NCBI GenBank assembly: GCA_015655225.1
Contig: JAATFK010000558.1
Span: 1-7,142, forward strand
Reading direction: 5' to 3'
DNA from: Solirubrobacterales bacterium
Lineage (GTDB): Bacteria; Actinomycetota; Thermoleophilia; Solirubrobacterales; Solirubrobacteraceae
Length of the DNA: 7,142 nt
The stretch's first letter is position 1; each line of letters starts with the position of its first letter. A program made the translations under genes and the position numbers. Below are positions 1 through 6,587 of this stretch, in pieces. Under the pieces are notes generated by a model. That model was not told the origin of the DNA. It saw only the letters and a program-made list of their open reading frames with translations, and searched no databases.

Positions 1-1824
1 CTGGTCGTCACCGCCGGCCATCCCGACGTCCTCACGCTGCGCGAGGGCGGCGGGCGCCCGAGCCTGTTCGACTACCGCCACGAGTATCCGGCGCCGTACG
101 TCCCGCGCGAGCTGACGTTCGAGCTGGAGGAGCGGATCGGCGCCGCCGGCGAGGTCGTCGCGCCGCTCGACGAGGACGCGGCGCGCCGGCTCGTCGCGAC
201 GCTCGCGGAGCGCGGGGTCGAGGCGGTCGCCGTCTGCCTGCTGTGGTCGACTGTCAACCCCGCGCACGAGCTGCGCTTCGGCGAGCTGCTGGCGGACGGG
301 CTGCCGGGCGTCCCGGTCACCCTCTCGCACGCGCTCAACCCGACGATCCGCGAGTACCGTCGCGCCTCCTCGGCCGCGATCGATGCCTCCCTGAAGCCGC
401 TCATGAGCCGCTTCTTCGGCGAGCTGGAAACCCGCCTGCGCGAGGAGGGCTTCGGCGGCCGGCTGCTCGTGATGACCTCCGCCGGCGGCGTGCTCGACGC
501 CGACGCCGTCCGCGCCACGCCGATCCACTCGATCGGCTCGGGGCCGGCCGCCGCCCCGGTCGCGGGGCGCCACTTCGCGCGTCTCGACGCGGCCGTCGAG
601 ACGGCGATCGTGACCGACGCCGGCGGCACCACCTACGACGTCAGCCTGATCCGCCGCGGCGCGATCCCGTGGACCCGCGAGACGCTGGTCGGCCACCCCG
701 TCTTCGGCGCGATGACGGGCTTCCCGTCGGTCGACGCGCGCTCGATCGGGGCGGGCGGCGGCTCGATCGGCTGGGTCGACCGCGGCCTGCTGCGCGTCGG
801 TCCCCAGAGCGCCGGCGCGGACCCCGGCCCGGTCTGCTGGGGACGCGGTGGCACCCGCCCGACCGTGACCGACGCCTGCGTCGTGCTCGGCCTGATCGAC
901 CCCGGCTACTTCCTCGGCGGCGGGATGGCGCTCGACCGCGACGCGGCCGCCGCGGCGATCGCGCGCGACGTGGGCGCGCCGCTCGGCCTCGGCGAGGTCG
1001 AGGCGGCCGGCGCGATCCTGCGGCTCGCGACCGAGCACATGGTCAGCGCGATCGAGGAGATCACGCTCGTGCAGGGGATCGACCCGGCATCCGCCGTGAT
1101 CGTCGGCGGCGGGGGCGGCGCCGGCCTCTACGCGAGCGCGATCGCCGGCCGGCTCGGCTGCCCGCTCGTCGTGATCCCGGAGGTGTCGGCCGCGCTGTCG
1201 GCGACCGGGACGCTTCTCAGCGACCTCCAGGCCGACCTCTCGCGCACCCACGTGACGGCGACCGACCGCTTCGACCGCGCCGGCGTCGACGCGGTGCTGG
1301 ACGACCTGCGGGCGCGTGGCCGCGACTGGGCGGTGCGCGCGGGAGGGGCGGCCGCGGCGGTCTCGGTCGAGCTGTCGGCCGAGGCCCGCTATCCCCAGCA
1401 GGTGTGGGAGATCGAGGTCCCGCTGACGGTCGAGCGCTTCGCCGAGGAGGACGCGGTCGAGCGACTGCGCCAGGACTTCCACCGCGCCCACCAGGAGCTG
1501 TTCGCCGTGCACGACCCGTCCTCCGCCGTCGAGCTGATCACGTGGCGCGCCCGCGTGCGGATCGACCTCGGCGCGATCGAACTGCCGGCGGTCCCGCCGC
1601 CCCAGCCGCGCGCGCCGCTCACGCGGCCGGTCGACTTCCCCGGCCGCGGCCGCTTCGCGACCGCCGTCCACCGGCTCGACGCGCTCGCGCCGGGCGTCGC
1701 GGTCCCCGGCCCCGTGATCGTCGAGTCGCCGTTCACGACCGTCGTCGTCGAGCCGGGCGGCTCGGTCACGCGCGCCGCCTCGGGCTCCCTGCTGCTGACG
1801 CCGCCGGAGCGCGCCGATGGCTGA
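1..1824 (+). CDS. hyuA: Hydantoinase/oxoprolinase HyuA-type ATP-binding subunit, 5' end outside window
   Basis: The reading frame is open from base 1 to the TGA at 1822-1824 (607 visible residues). Members are usually about 680-720 residues, so roughly 80-100 N-terminal residues, including the first phosphate-binding DxGGTxTD loop, lie upstream. HyuA subunits have an actin/HSP70-like ATPase fold and, with HyuB, use ATP to open cyclic amides (hydantoins, 5-oxoproline) or to carboxylate ketones (acetone, acetophenone). Visible signatures, numbered from base 1: HSIGSGPAAAP near residues 176-186, the second phosphate loop DAGGTTYDV at 206-214, GAGGGSIGWVD followed by VGPQSAGADPGPVCWGRGG around 251-284, and the adenosine-type loop VIVGGGGGAG near 366-375. 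The C-terminal region ends with the usual beta-rich segment (GPVIVESPFTTVVVEPG). The internal ATG at 403 is not the start, because strong homology-like sequence precedes it. The stop overlaps the next ATG by 8 bases, indicating an operon. The family is confident; the substrate is not known. Confidence 0.92.
   Translation: MVVTAGHPDVLTLREGGGRPSLFDYRHEYPAPYVPRELTFELEERIGAAGEVVAPLDEDAARRLVATLAERGVEAVAVCLLWSTVNPAHELRFGELLADGLPGVPVTLSHALNPTIREYRRASSAAIDASLKPLMSRFFGELETRLREEGFGGRLLVMTSAGGVLDADAVRATPIHSIGSGPAAAPVAGRHFARLDAAVETAIVTDAGGTTYDVSLIRRGAIPWTRETLVGHPVFGAMTGFPSVDARSIGAGGGSIGWVDRGLLRVGPQSAGADPGPVCWGRGGTRPTVTDACVVLGLIDPGYFLGGGMALDRDAAAAAIARDVGAPLGLGEVEAAGAILRLATEHMVSAIEEITLVQGIDPASAVIVGGGGGAGLYASAIAGRLGCPLVVIPEVSAALSATGTLLSDLQADLSRTHVTATDRFDRAGVDAVLDDLRARGRDWAVRAGGAAAAVSVELSAEARYPQQVWEIEVPLTVERFAEEDAVERLRQDFHRAHQELFAVHDPSSAVELITWRARVRIDLGAIELPAVPPPQPRAPLTRPVDFPGRGRFATAVHRLDALAPGVAVPGPVIVESPFTTVVVEPGGSVTRAASGSLLLTPPERADG
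1806..1809 (+). promoter_or_regulatory. Ribosome binding site of hyuB
   Basis: GGAG lies 7 bases before the ATG at 1817, inside the end of the hyuA frame. It fixes the hyuB start within the 8-base overlap and supports translational coupling between the two subunits, which are needed in equal amounts. Confidence 0.6.
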
Positions 1825-3598
1825 GCCGGCGACCGGCGACGGGCTGCGGCTCGCGCTCCTCAACAACCGCTTCGAGGGGATCGTGCGCGCGATGATGAAC
1901 ACGCTGCTGCGCTCCGCGCGCTCGGCGATCCTCAACACCGCCCGCGACTTCTCCTGCTGCATCCTCACGGCCGGCGACGAGATGCTGGCGATGGCCGAGA
2001 GCCTGCCGATCCACGTGATGAGCGGCCCCGACCTGATGGCGCGCCACCTGCGCACCGCGCACCCGGACCCGCGCCCGGGCGACGCCTACCTCAACAACTC
2101 GCCCTACCACGGCAACTCCCACGCGGCCGACTGGTCGCTGCTCGTCCCCGTGATCGACCGCGACGGCGTCCACCGCTACACCGTCCTCGCGAAGGCCCAC
2201 CTCGCCGACTGCGGCAACGCGGTCCCGACCACCTACTCGGCCGGCGCGCGCGACGTCTACGAGGAGGGCGCGCTGATCTTCCCCTGCGTCAAGGTGCAGG
2301 AGGACTACCGCGACCGCGACGACGTGCTGGAGATGGCGCGCGTGCGGATCCGCGTGCCGGAGCTGTGGTACGGCGACTTCCTCGCGCTCGTCGGCGCCGC
2401 CCGGATCGGCGAGCGGCGGCTGCTCGGGCTCCTCGACGAGATCGGCGCCGAGGCGCTGGAGTCCTACGCCGGCGAGTGGTTCGACCACAGCGAGCGGCGG
2501 ATGGCGGAGGCGATCGGGCGGATGCCCGCCGGCACCGCGACGCTGAGCGGCCGCCACGACCCGGTCCCGGGCGCGCCCGAGGGGATCCCGGTGACGGTCG
2601 GCGTCACGGTCGCGCCGGAGGAGGGGCGGATCGCGGTCGACCTGCGCGACAACGTCGACTGCCAGCCGTGCGGCTTGAACCTGACCGAGGCGACCGCGCG
2701 CACCGCCGCGATGATCGGCGTCTTCACCGCGCTCGGCGACGACGTGCCGCCGAACGCCGGCAGCTTCCGCCGCCTCGACGTGGCGCTGCGGGAGAACTGC
2801 GTCGTCGGGATCCCGCGCCATCCGCACTCCTGCTCGGCCGCCACCACGAACCTCTCGGAGCTGGCCGCCAACCTCGTGACGGGCGCGATCGCCCAGCTCG
2901 GCGAAGGCGCCGGGATGGCCGCGACCGGCCGCTGCCAGGCGCCGTCGTGCGGCGTCATCTCGGGGGTCGACCCGCGCGAGCCGGGCGGCCCGTTCGTCAA
3001 CCAGCTGATGCTCGCCTCGACCGGCGGCGCCGGCGGCCCGGTCGCCGACGGCTGGCTGACGACGCTCGGGATCGGCGCGGCCGGCTTCCTGCTGCGCGAC
3101 AGCGTCGAGATCGACGAGATGAAGTACCCGATCCGCGTCACCCAGCAGCGGCTGATCCCCGACAGCGAGGGCGCCGGGCGCCGTCGCGGCTCGCCCGGCG
3201 CGCACGTCGAGTACGAGCCGGTCGACTGCGCGCTGGAGGTCGTCTACCTCTCCGACGGGACCGTCAACGCTCCCGCCGGAGCGCGCGGCGGCGGCGACGG
3301 CAGCCGCGCGCAGCAGCGGGTTCGCGGACGCGACGGCGCGCTCTCGGACGAGCTGGGCGCCTACGCCCGCGTGGCGCTCGCGCCGGGCGAGTCGATCGTC
3401 TCGATCTGCTGCGGCGGGGCCGGCTACGGTCCCCCGTGGGAGCGCGAGCCCGAGCGCGTCCTCGCCGACGTGCGCGAGGGGCTGGTCTCGATCGCGCGCG
3501 CCCGTGACGTGTACCGCGTCGCCGTCGGCCCCGGCGGCGACCTCGACGAGGCGGCGACCGCGGCGCTGCGGGCCTCCGCCGGACAGGAGCGACGATGA
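1817..3598 (+). CDS. hyuB: Hydantoinase/oxoprolinase HyuB-type catalytic (metal-binding) subunit
   Basis: A complete 593-residue protein of the hydantoinase B/oxoprolinase family, the partner of HyuA. It is cytosolic and expected to carry the metal and substrate site, while HyuA supplies ATP chemistry. Family marks: the N-terminal block ARDFSCCIL...AMAESLPIHVMSG (about 42-70); GDAYLNNSPYHGNSHAAD (88-105); AKAHLADCG (125-133); a long central domain; DSEGAGRRRGSPGAHVEY near 452-469; and a C-terminal GGAGYGPPWEREPERVLADV block typical of the family. His102, Asp105 and His128 have nearly the same spacing as the Mn-binding His/Asp/His set that I recall for the acetone carboxylase alpha subunit, so a metal site looks intact. 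Length fits stand-alone HyuB proteins and is shorter than acetone carboxylase alpha (about 770). The start is supported by GGAG at 1806-1809, 7 bases before ATG. It overlaps hyuA by 8 bases and the next gene by 4 (ATGA). N-methylhydantoinase, oxoprolinase-like, lactamase or carboxylase roles cannot be separated from sequence alone. Confidence 0.93.
   Translation: MAEPATGDGLRLALLNNRFEGIVRAMMNTLLRSARSAILNTARDFSCCILTAGDEMLAMAESLPIHVMSGPDLMARHLRTAHPDPRPGDAYLNNSPYHGNSHAADWSLLVPVIDRDGVHRYTVLAKAHLADCGNAVPTTYSAGARDVYEEGALIFPCVKVQEDYRDRDDVLEMARVRIRVPELWYGDFLALVGAARIGERRLLGLLDEIGAEALESYAGEWFDHSERRMAEAIGRMPAGTATLSGRHDPVPGAPEGIPVTVGVTVAPEEGRIAVDLRDNVDCQPCGLNLTEATARTAAMIGVFTALGDDVPPNAGSFRRLDVALRENCVVGIPRHPHSCSAATTNLSELAANLVTGAIAQLGEGAGMAATGRCQAPSCGVISGVDPREPGGPFVNQLMLASTGGAGGPVADGWLTTLGIGAAGFLLRDSVEIDEMKYPIRVTQQRLIPDSEGAGRRRGSPGAHVEYEPVDCALEVVYLSDGTVNAPAGARGGGDGSRAQQRVRGRDGALSDELGAYARVALAPGESIVSICCGGAGYGPPWEREPERVLADVREGLVSIARARDVYRVAVGPGGDLDEAATAALRASAGQERR
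3585..3589 (+). promoter_or_regulatory. Ribosome binding site of the IacB-like gene
   Basis: AGGAG lies 5 bases before the ATG at 3595, within the last codons of hyuB. With the ATGA stop-start overlap it marks a coupled start for the small third gene of the operon. Confidence 0.65.
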
Positions 3599-3963
3599 GC
3601 CAGGCCACCGACGACGCGCCGCCGCTGCGCGCGCTCTTCTGCATCGGCGTGGAGGCGGCGTTCTTCGCCGCCGGCGCGGCCGAGCGCGACGCCGCGATCG
3701 CGGCGATCCCACCGGCGTTCGACGACCTCGCCGGACGCTTCGGCGTGCGCGTGATCGGGACGTTCGACGACGACCGGCTGATGGTCGGCCCGTCCGCGAC
3801 GTGGCCGTGGACGAGCTACATCCTCGCCGACGCGCCCGACCTCGACGCGGTGGTCGCCGTCTGCGACGTGGTGCGCTCGACCGAGGTCGGTGACGGGCGC
3901 CTGTGGCGCTACCTGCGGATCGAGGCGCGCGTCGGGCGGGAGCTGTTCTTCGGCACCCGGTGA
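3595..3963 (+). CDS. Small IacB-like protein, third gene of the hyu operon
   Basis: A 122-residue soluble protein with no signal peptide or membrane segment. It starts within the ATGA overlap with hyuB, and AGGAG at 3585-3589 is placed 5 bases before the ATG, so it is almost surely translated coupled to hyuB. Distinct blocks are RALFCIGVEAAFF (about 10-22), VRVIGTFDDDRLMVGPS (52-68), WPWTSYILADAPD (70-82) and a C-terminal LWRYLRIEARVGREL. From memory these closely follow the pattern of IacB, a small protein of the aerobic indole-3-acetate (iac) catabolic cluster of Pseudomonas and relatives, whose biochemical role I do not know to be settled. It is not the cysteine-bearing small gamma subunit of acetone carboxylase: it has only two Cys (in LFCIG and AVCDV) and no zinc-binding Cys cluster. 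The inference is an accessory or additional subunit working with HyuAB on an oxindole-like or other lactam catabolite. The family call is moderate and the function is open. Confidence 0.7.
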   Translation: MSQATDDAPPLRALFCIGVEAAFFAAGAAERDAAIAAIPPAFDDLAGRFGVRVIGTFDDDRLMVGPSATWPWTSYILADAPDLDAVVAVCDVVRSTEVGDGRLWRYLRIEARVGRELFFGTR

Positions 3964-3970
3964 GCGGGTG

Positions 3971-3976
3971 TAGCCT
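3971..3976 (+). promoter_or_regulatory. Candidate -10 element (TAGCCT) for leaderless DUF5996 gene
   Basis: TAGCCT fits the actinobacterial TAnnnT -10 pattern and lies exactly 7 bases before the ATG at 3984, the spacing expected when the transcript begins at the A of the start codon. No Shine-Dalgarno sequence precedes this ATG, which agrees with a leaderless message. No convincing -35 box is visible; the region around 3944-3953 (TGTTCTTCGG) is only a weak match. It begins 7 bases after the operon's last stop, so the downstream gene probably has its own promoter. Confidence 0.5.
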
Positions 3977-3983
3977 GCGGCAG

Positions 3984-4904
3984 ATGCCCTCCTCCTGGCC
4001 GTCGCTGCCCTTCCCCGCGTGGCGTGAGACGTGCGACACGCTCCACGCGCACACGCAGGTCCTCGGCAAGCTCGCGGTCGCGCTCGCGCCGCCCGAGCCG
4101 CAGCTCCAGCACGCCGCGCTGCGCCTGACGGCGCGGGGGTGGGAGACGCTCCCGCTGCCGGCGCCGGACGGCTCCGGCGCGTTCGTCGTCGCGCTCGACC
4201 TGCACGCGCACGAGGTCGTCGCCGAGCACTCCGGCGGCGCGACGCGGCGCGTCGCGCTCGGCCCCGACCGGCCGGTCGGGGAGGTGACGCGCGAGCTGCT
4301 CGACGGCCTGCGCGCGCTCGCCGGGCCGGTCGCGATCGACCCGACGCCACAGGAGGTCGGCTGGGCCGTCCCGCTCGACGCGGACGACGAGCACCGCCGC
4401 TACGACCCCGAGCAGGTCGCCACCTACTTCGCCGCCGTCACGCAGGTGGCGCTCGTGCTGGCCGAGTTCCGCGCGCCCTACCGGGGCCCCTCGACGCCGG
4501 TGAACGCGTGGTGGGGCCCGTTCGACCTCGCCGTCAGCCTCTTCTCCGGCGAGCCCGCGCAACCGCCGTCGGACGACTTCATCATGCGCAACGCGATGGA
4601 CGAGCAGGAGGTGGCGGTCGGTTGGTGGCCGGGCGACGAGCGCTACCCGAGAGCCGCCTTCTACGCCTACGCGCACCCCGCTCCGACCGGCTTCGCCGGC
4701 ATGACGCTCGCCCCGCCCGCCGCGCGCTGGGAGGACGGGCTGGGGGAGTACGTGCTCGACTGGGACGACGTGGTCGCGAGCGAGGACCCGCACGCCACCG
4801 CGCTCACGTTCCTGCGCAGCGCGTTGCGCCACGCCTGCTCGGTCTGCCAGTGGGACCCCGCGCTGCTGGCGAGCGCCGAGGGCAGCCCGCCGCCGGTCTC
4901 CTAG
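3984..4904 (+). CDS. DUF5996 family protein of unknown function
   Basis: A 306-residue soluble protein. The opening WPSLPFPAWRETCDTLHAHT (residues 5-24) followed by QVLGKLAVALAPPEPQLQH and LRLTARGWETLPLP matches the characteristic N-terminus of the DUF5996 family, which begins with a WPxLPxxxWxxTxxTLHxxTQxxGK pattern. Other conserved-looking parts are FRAPYRGPSTPVNAWWGPFDLAVSLFSG (about 162-189), the aromatic GWWPGDERYPRAAFYAYAHP (213-232), and the C-terminal block with LRHACSVCQWDP. No catalytic function is established for this family to my knowledge, and no membrane segment or signal peptide is seen. The frame is open upstream to 3903, but the ATG at 3984 is preferred because the family motif begins four residues after it and a leaderless -10 sits 7 bases upstream. 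It converges on the alpha/beta hydrolase with only 9 bases between stop codons. Confidence 0.85.
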   Translation: MPSSWPSLPFPAWRETCDTLHAHTQVLGKLAVALAPPEPQLQHAALRLTARGWETLPLPAPDGSGAFVVALDLHAHEVVAEHSGGATRRVALGPDRPVGEVTRELLDGLRALAGPVAIDPTPQEVGWAVPLDADDEHRRYDPEQVATYFAAVTQVALVLAEFRAPYRGPSTPVNAWWGPFDLAVSLFSGEPAQPPSDDFIMRNAMDEQEVAVGWWPGDERYPRAAFYAYAHPAPTGFAGMTLAPPAARWEDGLGEYVLDWDDVVASEDPHATALTFLRSALRHACSVCQWDPALLASAEGSPPPVS

Positions 4905-4918
4905 GCGCCTCGCCTAGG
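4900..4918. terminator. Candidate bidirectional stem-loop terminator containing both stop codons
   Basis: CCTAGGCG (4900-4907), loop CCT (4908-4910), CGCCTAGG (4911-4918) is a perfect 8-bp inverted repeat with a 3-base loop, exactly between two convergent genes. The left arm contains the TAG stop of the DUF5996 gene (4902-4904) and the right arm contains the TAG stop (read on the - strand, 4916-4914) of the hydrolase gene. No T-tract follows on either side, so if it terminates transcription it would be a U-less hairpin of the type described in actinobacteria. Confidence 0.55.
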
Positions 4919-5750
4919 TGAACCGCTTGACGAAGGCGAGCGCCGTGTCGGCGACCTCGCGCCAGCCGCTGTCGATCGTCAGCGCGTGCCCGCGGTTCGG
5001 GACCACGGCGAGCTCGGTCACGCCCTCGTTGCGCTTCTGTCTGTTGTAGGCGGCTCTGGCGAGGACCACGGGCACGGTGTGGTCTCTCTCGCCGTTGATG
5101 ATCAGCAGCGGACCGCGGTCGGGACTTCTGCTGTTGACCTTCGCCTCGGTCCAGGGGTTGAGGTTCGCGGTTGCGGCCTGGAACAGCGGGACGCCGGAGG
5201 CCGGCACGGCGAACTCGACGTAGAGCGCTCTCGCCTCGTCCTCGCTGACGGCGTTCGCGAACGCATAGCGGAACTGCTCGTAGGTGAGCGGGACCGCGTG
5301 GTTGCGGTTCGCCGGGTTCCCGAGCACCGGCCGGGCGGACTTGAGCGACGAGATCGGCAGCGGCAGCACGCCGCGGAAGGGCGCCGGGTCGATCGCGACC
5401 GAGACAGCGGCGACGCCGCGCCCCGCGACGATCTGCGCGAGCAGCCCGCCGAAGGAGTGGCCGATCACGGCCGGCTTCTTCGTCAGCGCTCTGGCGGCCT
5501 CCTCGAAGTGGTCGGCGACCTGGCCGACGGTCTTGTGGGCGAACACCTCGGGCTCCGCGTTCGCCTCCGCGACGGTGTCGGGATCGTCCGGCCAGCCGGG
5601 CAGGACGGGGGCGTAGCCGGCCTCCTCGAAGACGGTCGCCCAGCGGTCCCAGCTGCTCGACAGCAGCCACAGGCCATGGATGAAGACGACCGGCGTGAGG
5701 CCCGTCGCGTTCGCCCGCTCGATCTGCTGCGTCTCGTGCTCCGTCAGCAT
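4914..5750 (-). CDS. Alpha/beta hydrolase (serine hydrolase), substrate unknown
   Basis: A 278-residue cytosolic alpha/beta hydrolase. Visible parts are the oxyanion-type HGLW loop after VVFI (residues 21-28), the nucleophile elbow GHSFGG with Ser99, the acid Asp223 in NGERDHTVP, and the base His255 in NRGHALTID, so the catalytic triad is complete. The segment IDPAPFRGVLPLPISSLKSA after the elbow and the lid region with NPWTEA resemble a common actinobacterial group of uncharacterised hydrolases annotated as esterases or lysophospholipase-like; the actual substrate cannot be read from the sequence. The start at 5750 is chosen over the upstream ATG at 5801 because GAAGGGG (5762-5756) lies 5 bases before it, while the 17 extra residues are low-complexity and lack a ribosome site. 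It is divergent from the membrane protein gene and convergent with the DUF5996 gene, so it is transcribed alone. It uses the rare arginine codon AGA six times, the most of any gene here. Confidence 0.9.
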   Translation of the reverse strand: MLTEHETQQIERANATGLTPVVFIHGLWLLSSSWDRWATVFEEAGYAPVLPGWPDDPDTVAEANAEPEVFAHKTVGQVADHFEEAARALTKKPAVIGHSFGGLLAQIVAGRGVAAVSVAIDPAPFRGVLPLPISSLKSARPVLGNPANRNHAVPLTYEQFRYAFANAVSEDEARALYVEFAVPASGVPLFQAATANLNPWTEAKVNSRSPDRGPLLIINGERDHTVPVVLARAAYNRQKRNEGVTELAVVPNRGHALTIDSGWREVADTALAFVKRFT

Positions 5751-5755
5751 GCGCG

Positions 5756-5762
5756 CCCCTTC
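5756..5762 (-). promoter_or_regulatory. Ribosome binding site deciding the hydrolase start
   Basis: Read on the - strand this is GAAGGGG, 5 bases before the ATG at 5750. It selects the shorter 278-residue product over the 295-residue form from 5801, which has no Shine-Dalgarno match upstream. Confidence 0.6.
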
Positions 5763-5795
5763 GTCCGGTCGTGGTCCCGATTCGGCGGGATCATC

Positions 5796-5811
5796 TCGCA
5801 TCGTCGTGCGA
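5796..5811. promoter_or_regulatory. Inverted repeat in the divergent promoter region (possible operator)
   Basis: TCGCA (5796-5800) and TGCGA (5807-5811) form a 5-bp inverted repeat with a 6-base spacer in the 62-bp gap between the divergent hydrolase and membrane protein genes. It overlaps the candidate -10 of the membrane protein gene. Such a short repeat can arise by chance in GC-rich DNA, so this is a weak call. Confidence 0.25.
5799..5804 (+). promoter_or_regulatory. Weak candidate -10 (CATCGT) before the membrane protein gene
   Basis: CATCGT keeps the conserved A2 and T6 of the TAnnnT pattern and lies 8 bases before the GTG at 5813. The same hexamer stands 7 bases before the parB-like ATG at 6601. 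There is no Shine-Dalgarno sequence here, which would agree with a leaderless start, but no -35 box was found. Confidence 0.28.
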
Positions 5812-5812
5812 T

Positions 5813-6553
5813 GTGGGAGCCGTTTCCCAGGATCAGCTCCCCTGGCATGACATCCTCGGTCGCCTGCGACGGCTCCTGACCTGTCTGCTCCTCGGAGCGC
5901 TGTGCGGCGTCTTCGGCGGCTACGTCGGCCTCCGCGTCGCCGGCACCTCGACGCAGCACACCGCCGCCGGCGACGCCCGCATCACCGTCCTGCCGAGCAC
6001 GCACCACCAGCTGCTGGTGAACGTCAGCGACCCGACCGCGCAGCTGATCTTCCGTCCCTGGAGCACGTCGCTCAAGGTCACCGTCGACGTGCTGCGGACC
6101 GACGACACGCTGCTCGCCCAGGGCGCCTTCGACCTGCCCGGCGCCCGCACCCAGCTGATCGCCGACGCCCGCACCGCGGTGCAGAACGCCCTGATGCGCT
6201 CCGGCGCCGCCGCCCTCGGCGGCGCGCTCGCGGCCGGCCTGCTGGTCGGGCTGCTGCTCGCGGTCGCGCTGCGCTCGCCCAATCCGCTGATCGGGATCGC
6301 GTCGTTCGCGGTCGTCGTCTGCGCCGCGCTGCTGCTCGTCGCCGGGCTCCAGACGCGCGGGACGGTCGACCGCGACGCCTTCTCGCACCCGACCTGTCCC
6401 GTGATCCCGAACGTCTCGGTCGCAAGAGCGCTGCGCGGCGGGACGGCGTCGCAGGCGACGCTGCGGGCGATCGCGCTGAGAGCGGTCTGCACGCCGGGCT
6501 TCGCGGAGCAGCTGAGAGGCCTGCGCTCGCAGGCCGACCGCGTCCTCGGCTGA
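5813..6553 (+). CDS. Membrane protein with three predicted transmembrane segments, unknown family
   Basis: I do not recognise this family with confidence. The protein (246 residues from GTG 5813) has a short basic N-terminus, a first hydrophobic segment (about residues 21-43, rich in L, C, G), a beta-rich hydrophilic region of about 85 residues (45-130), then two close hydrophobic helices (about 132-153 and 160-179), and a polar C-terminal tail of 65 residues with Cys195 and Cys226. If the Arg-rich N-terminus is inside, the 45-130 domain and the Cys-bearing tail both face outside, where the two Cys could form a disulfide. The layout vaguely recalls the membrane portion of some actinobacterial membrane-anchored metallophosphoesterases, but no phosphoesterase motifs are present. 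The start is uncertain: GTG 5813 leaves room for divergent promoters and suits a leaderless message; GTG 5771 would add 14 residues and leave only 20 bases to the hydrolase start. Neither has a Shine-Dalgarno sequence. Three AGA codons occur in the tail. Confidence 0.72.
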   Translation: MGAVSQDQLPWHDILGRLRRLLTCLLLGALCGVFGGYVGLRVAGTSTQHTAAGDARITVLPSTHHQLLVNVSDPTAQLIFRPWSTSLKVTVDVLRTDDTLLAQGAFDLPGARTQLIADARTAVQNALMRSGAAALGGALAAGLLVGLLLAVALRSPNPLIGIASFAVVVCAALLLVAGLQTRGTVDRDAFSHPTCPVIPNVSVARALRGGTASQATLRAIALRAVCTPGFAEQLRGLRSQADRVLG

Positions 6554-6587
6554 CGCGCGCGGGCCGCGTCCCGTCCGGGCCGCCGGG

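Noticed and set aside
243..1895. Long + strand open frame (550 codons) overlapping hyuA in another frame
   Set aside because: The product is an Arg/Ala/Gly/Pro-rich low-complexity string with no family motif; it is the GC-rich shadow of hyuA, which carries clear HyuA signatures.
2365..3507. + strand open frame of 380 codons inside hyuB
   Set aside because: Arg/Asp-rich repeat-like translation, entirely inside hyuB in another frame; a composition artefact.
3595..3963. The small operon gene as an acetone carboxylase gamma subunit
   Set aside because: It is shorter than that subunit and lacks its zinc-type cysteine motifs; its WPWT-YILADAPD and LWRY-EAR-GR patterns fit IacB-like proteins better.
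3903..3983. Upstream start for the DUF5996 gene
   Set aside because: It would overlap the IacB-like gene by about 60 bases and add residues before the conserved WPxLP opening; the ATG at 3984 with a -10 7 bases upstream fits better.
1766..4069. 767-codon - strand open frame opposite hyuB
   Set aside because: Highly skewed Arg/Ala/Val composition with no domain pattern, and it lies antisense to hyuB and the IacB-like gene, both of which have convincing family motifs and ribosome sites.
3909..4832. - strand open frame opposite the DUF5996 gene
   Set aside because: Arg/Val/Glu-rich shadow translation with no recognisable motif.
5751..5801. N-terminal extension of the hydrolase from ATG 5801
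   Set aside because: No Shine-Dalgarno sequence before 5801, the extra residues are disordered-looking, and a good GAAGGGG site serves the ATG at 5750.
4986..5879. + strand open frame opposite the hydrolase
   Set aside because: Antisense to a gene with an intact catalytic triad; the translation is low-complexity.
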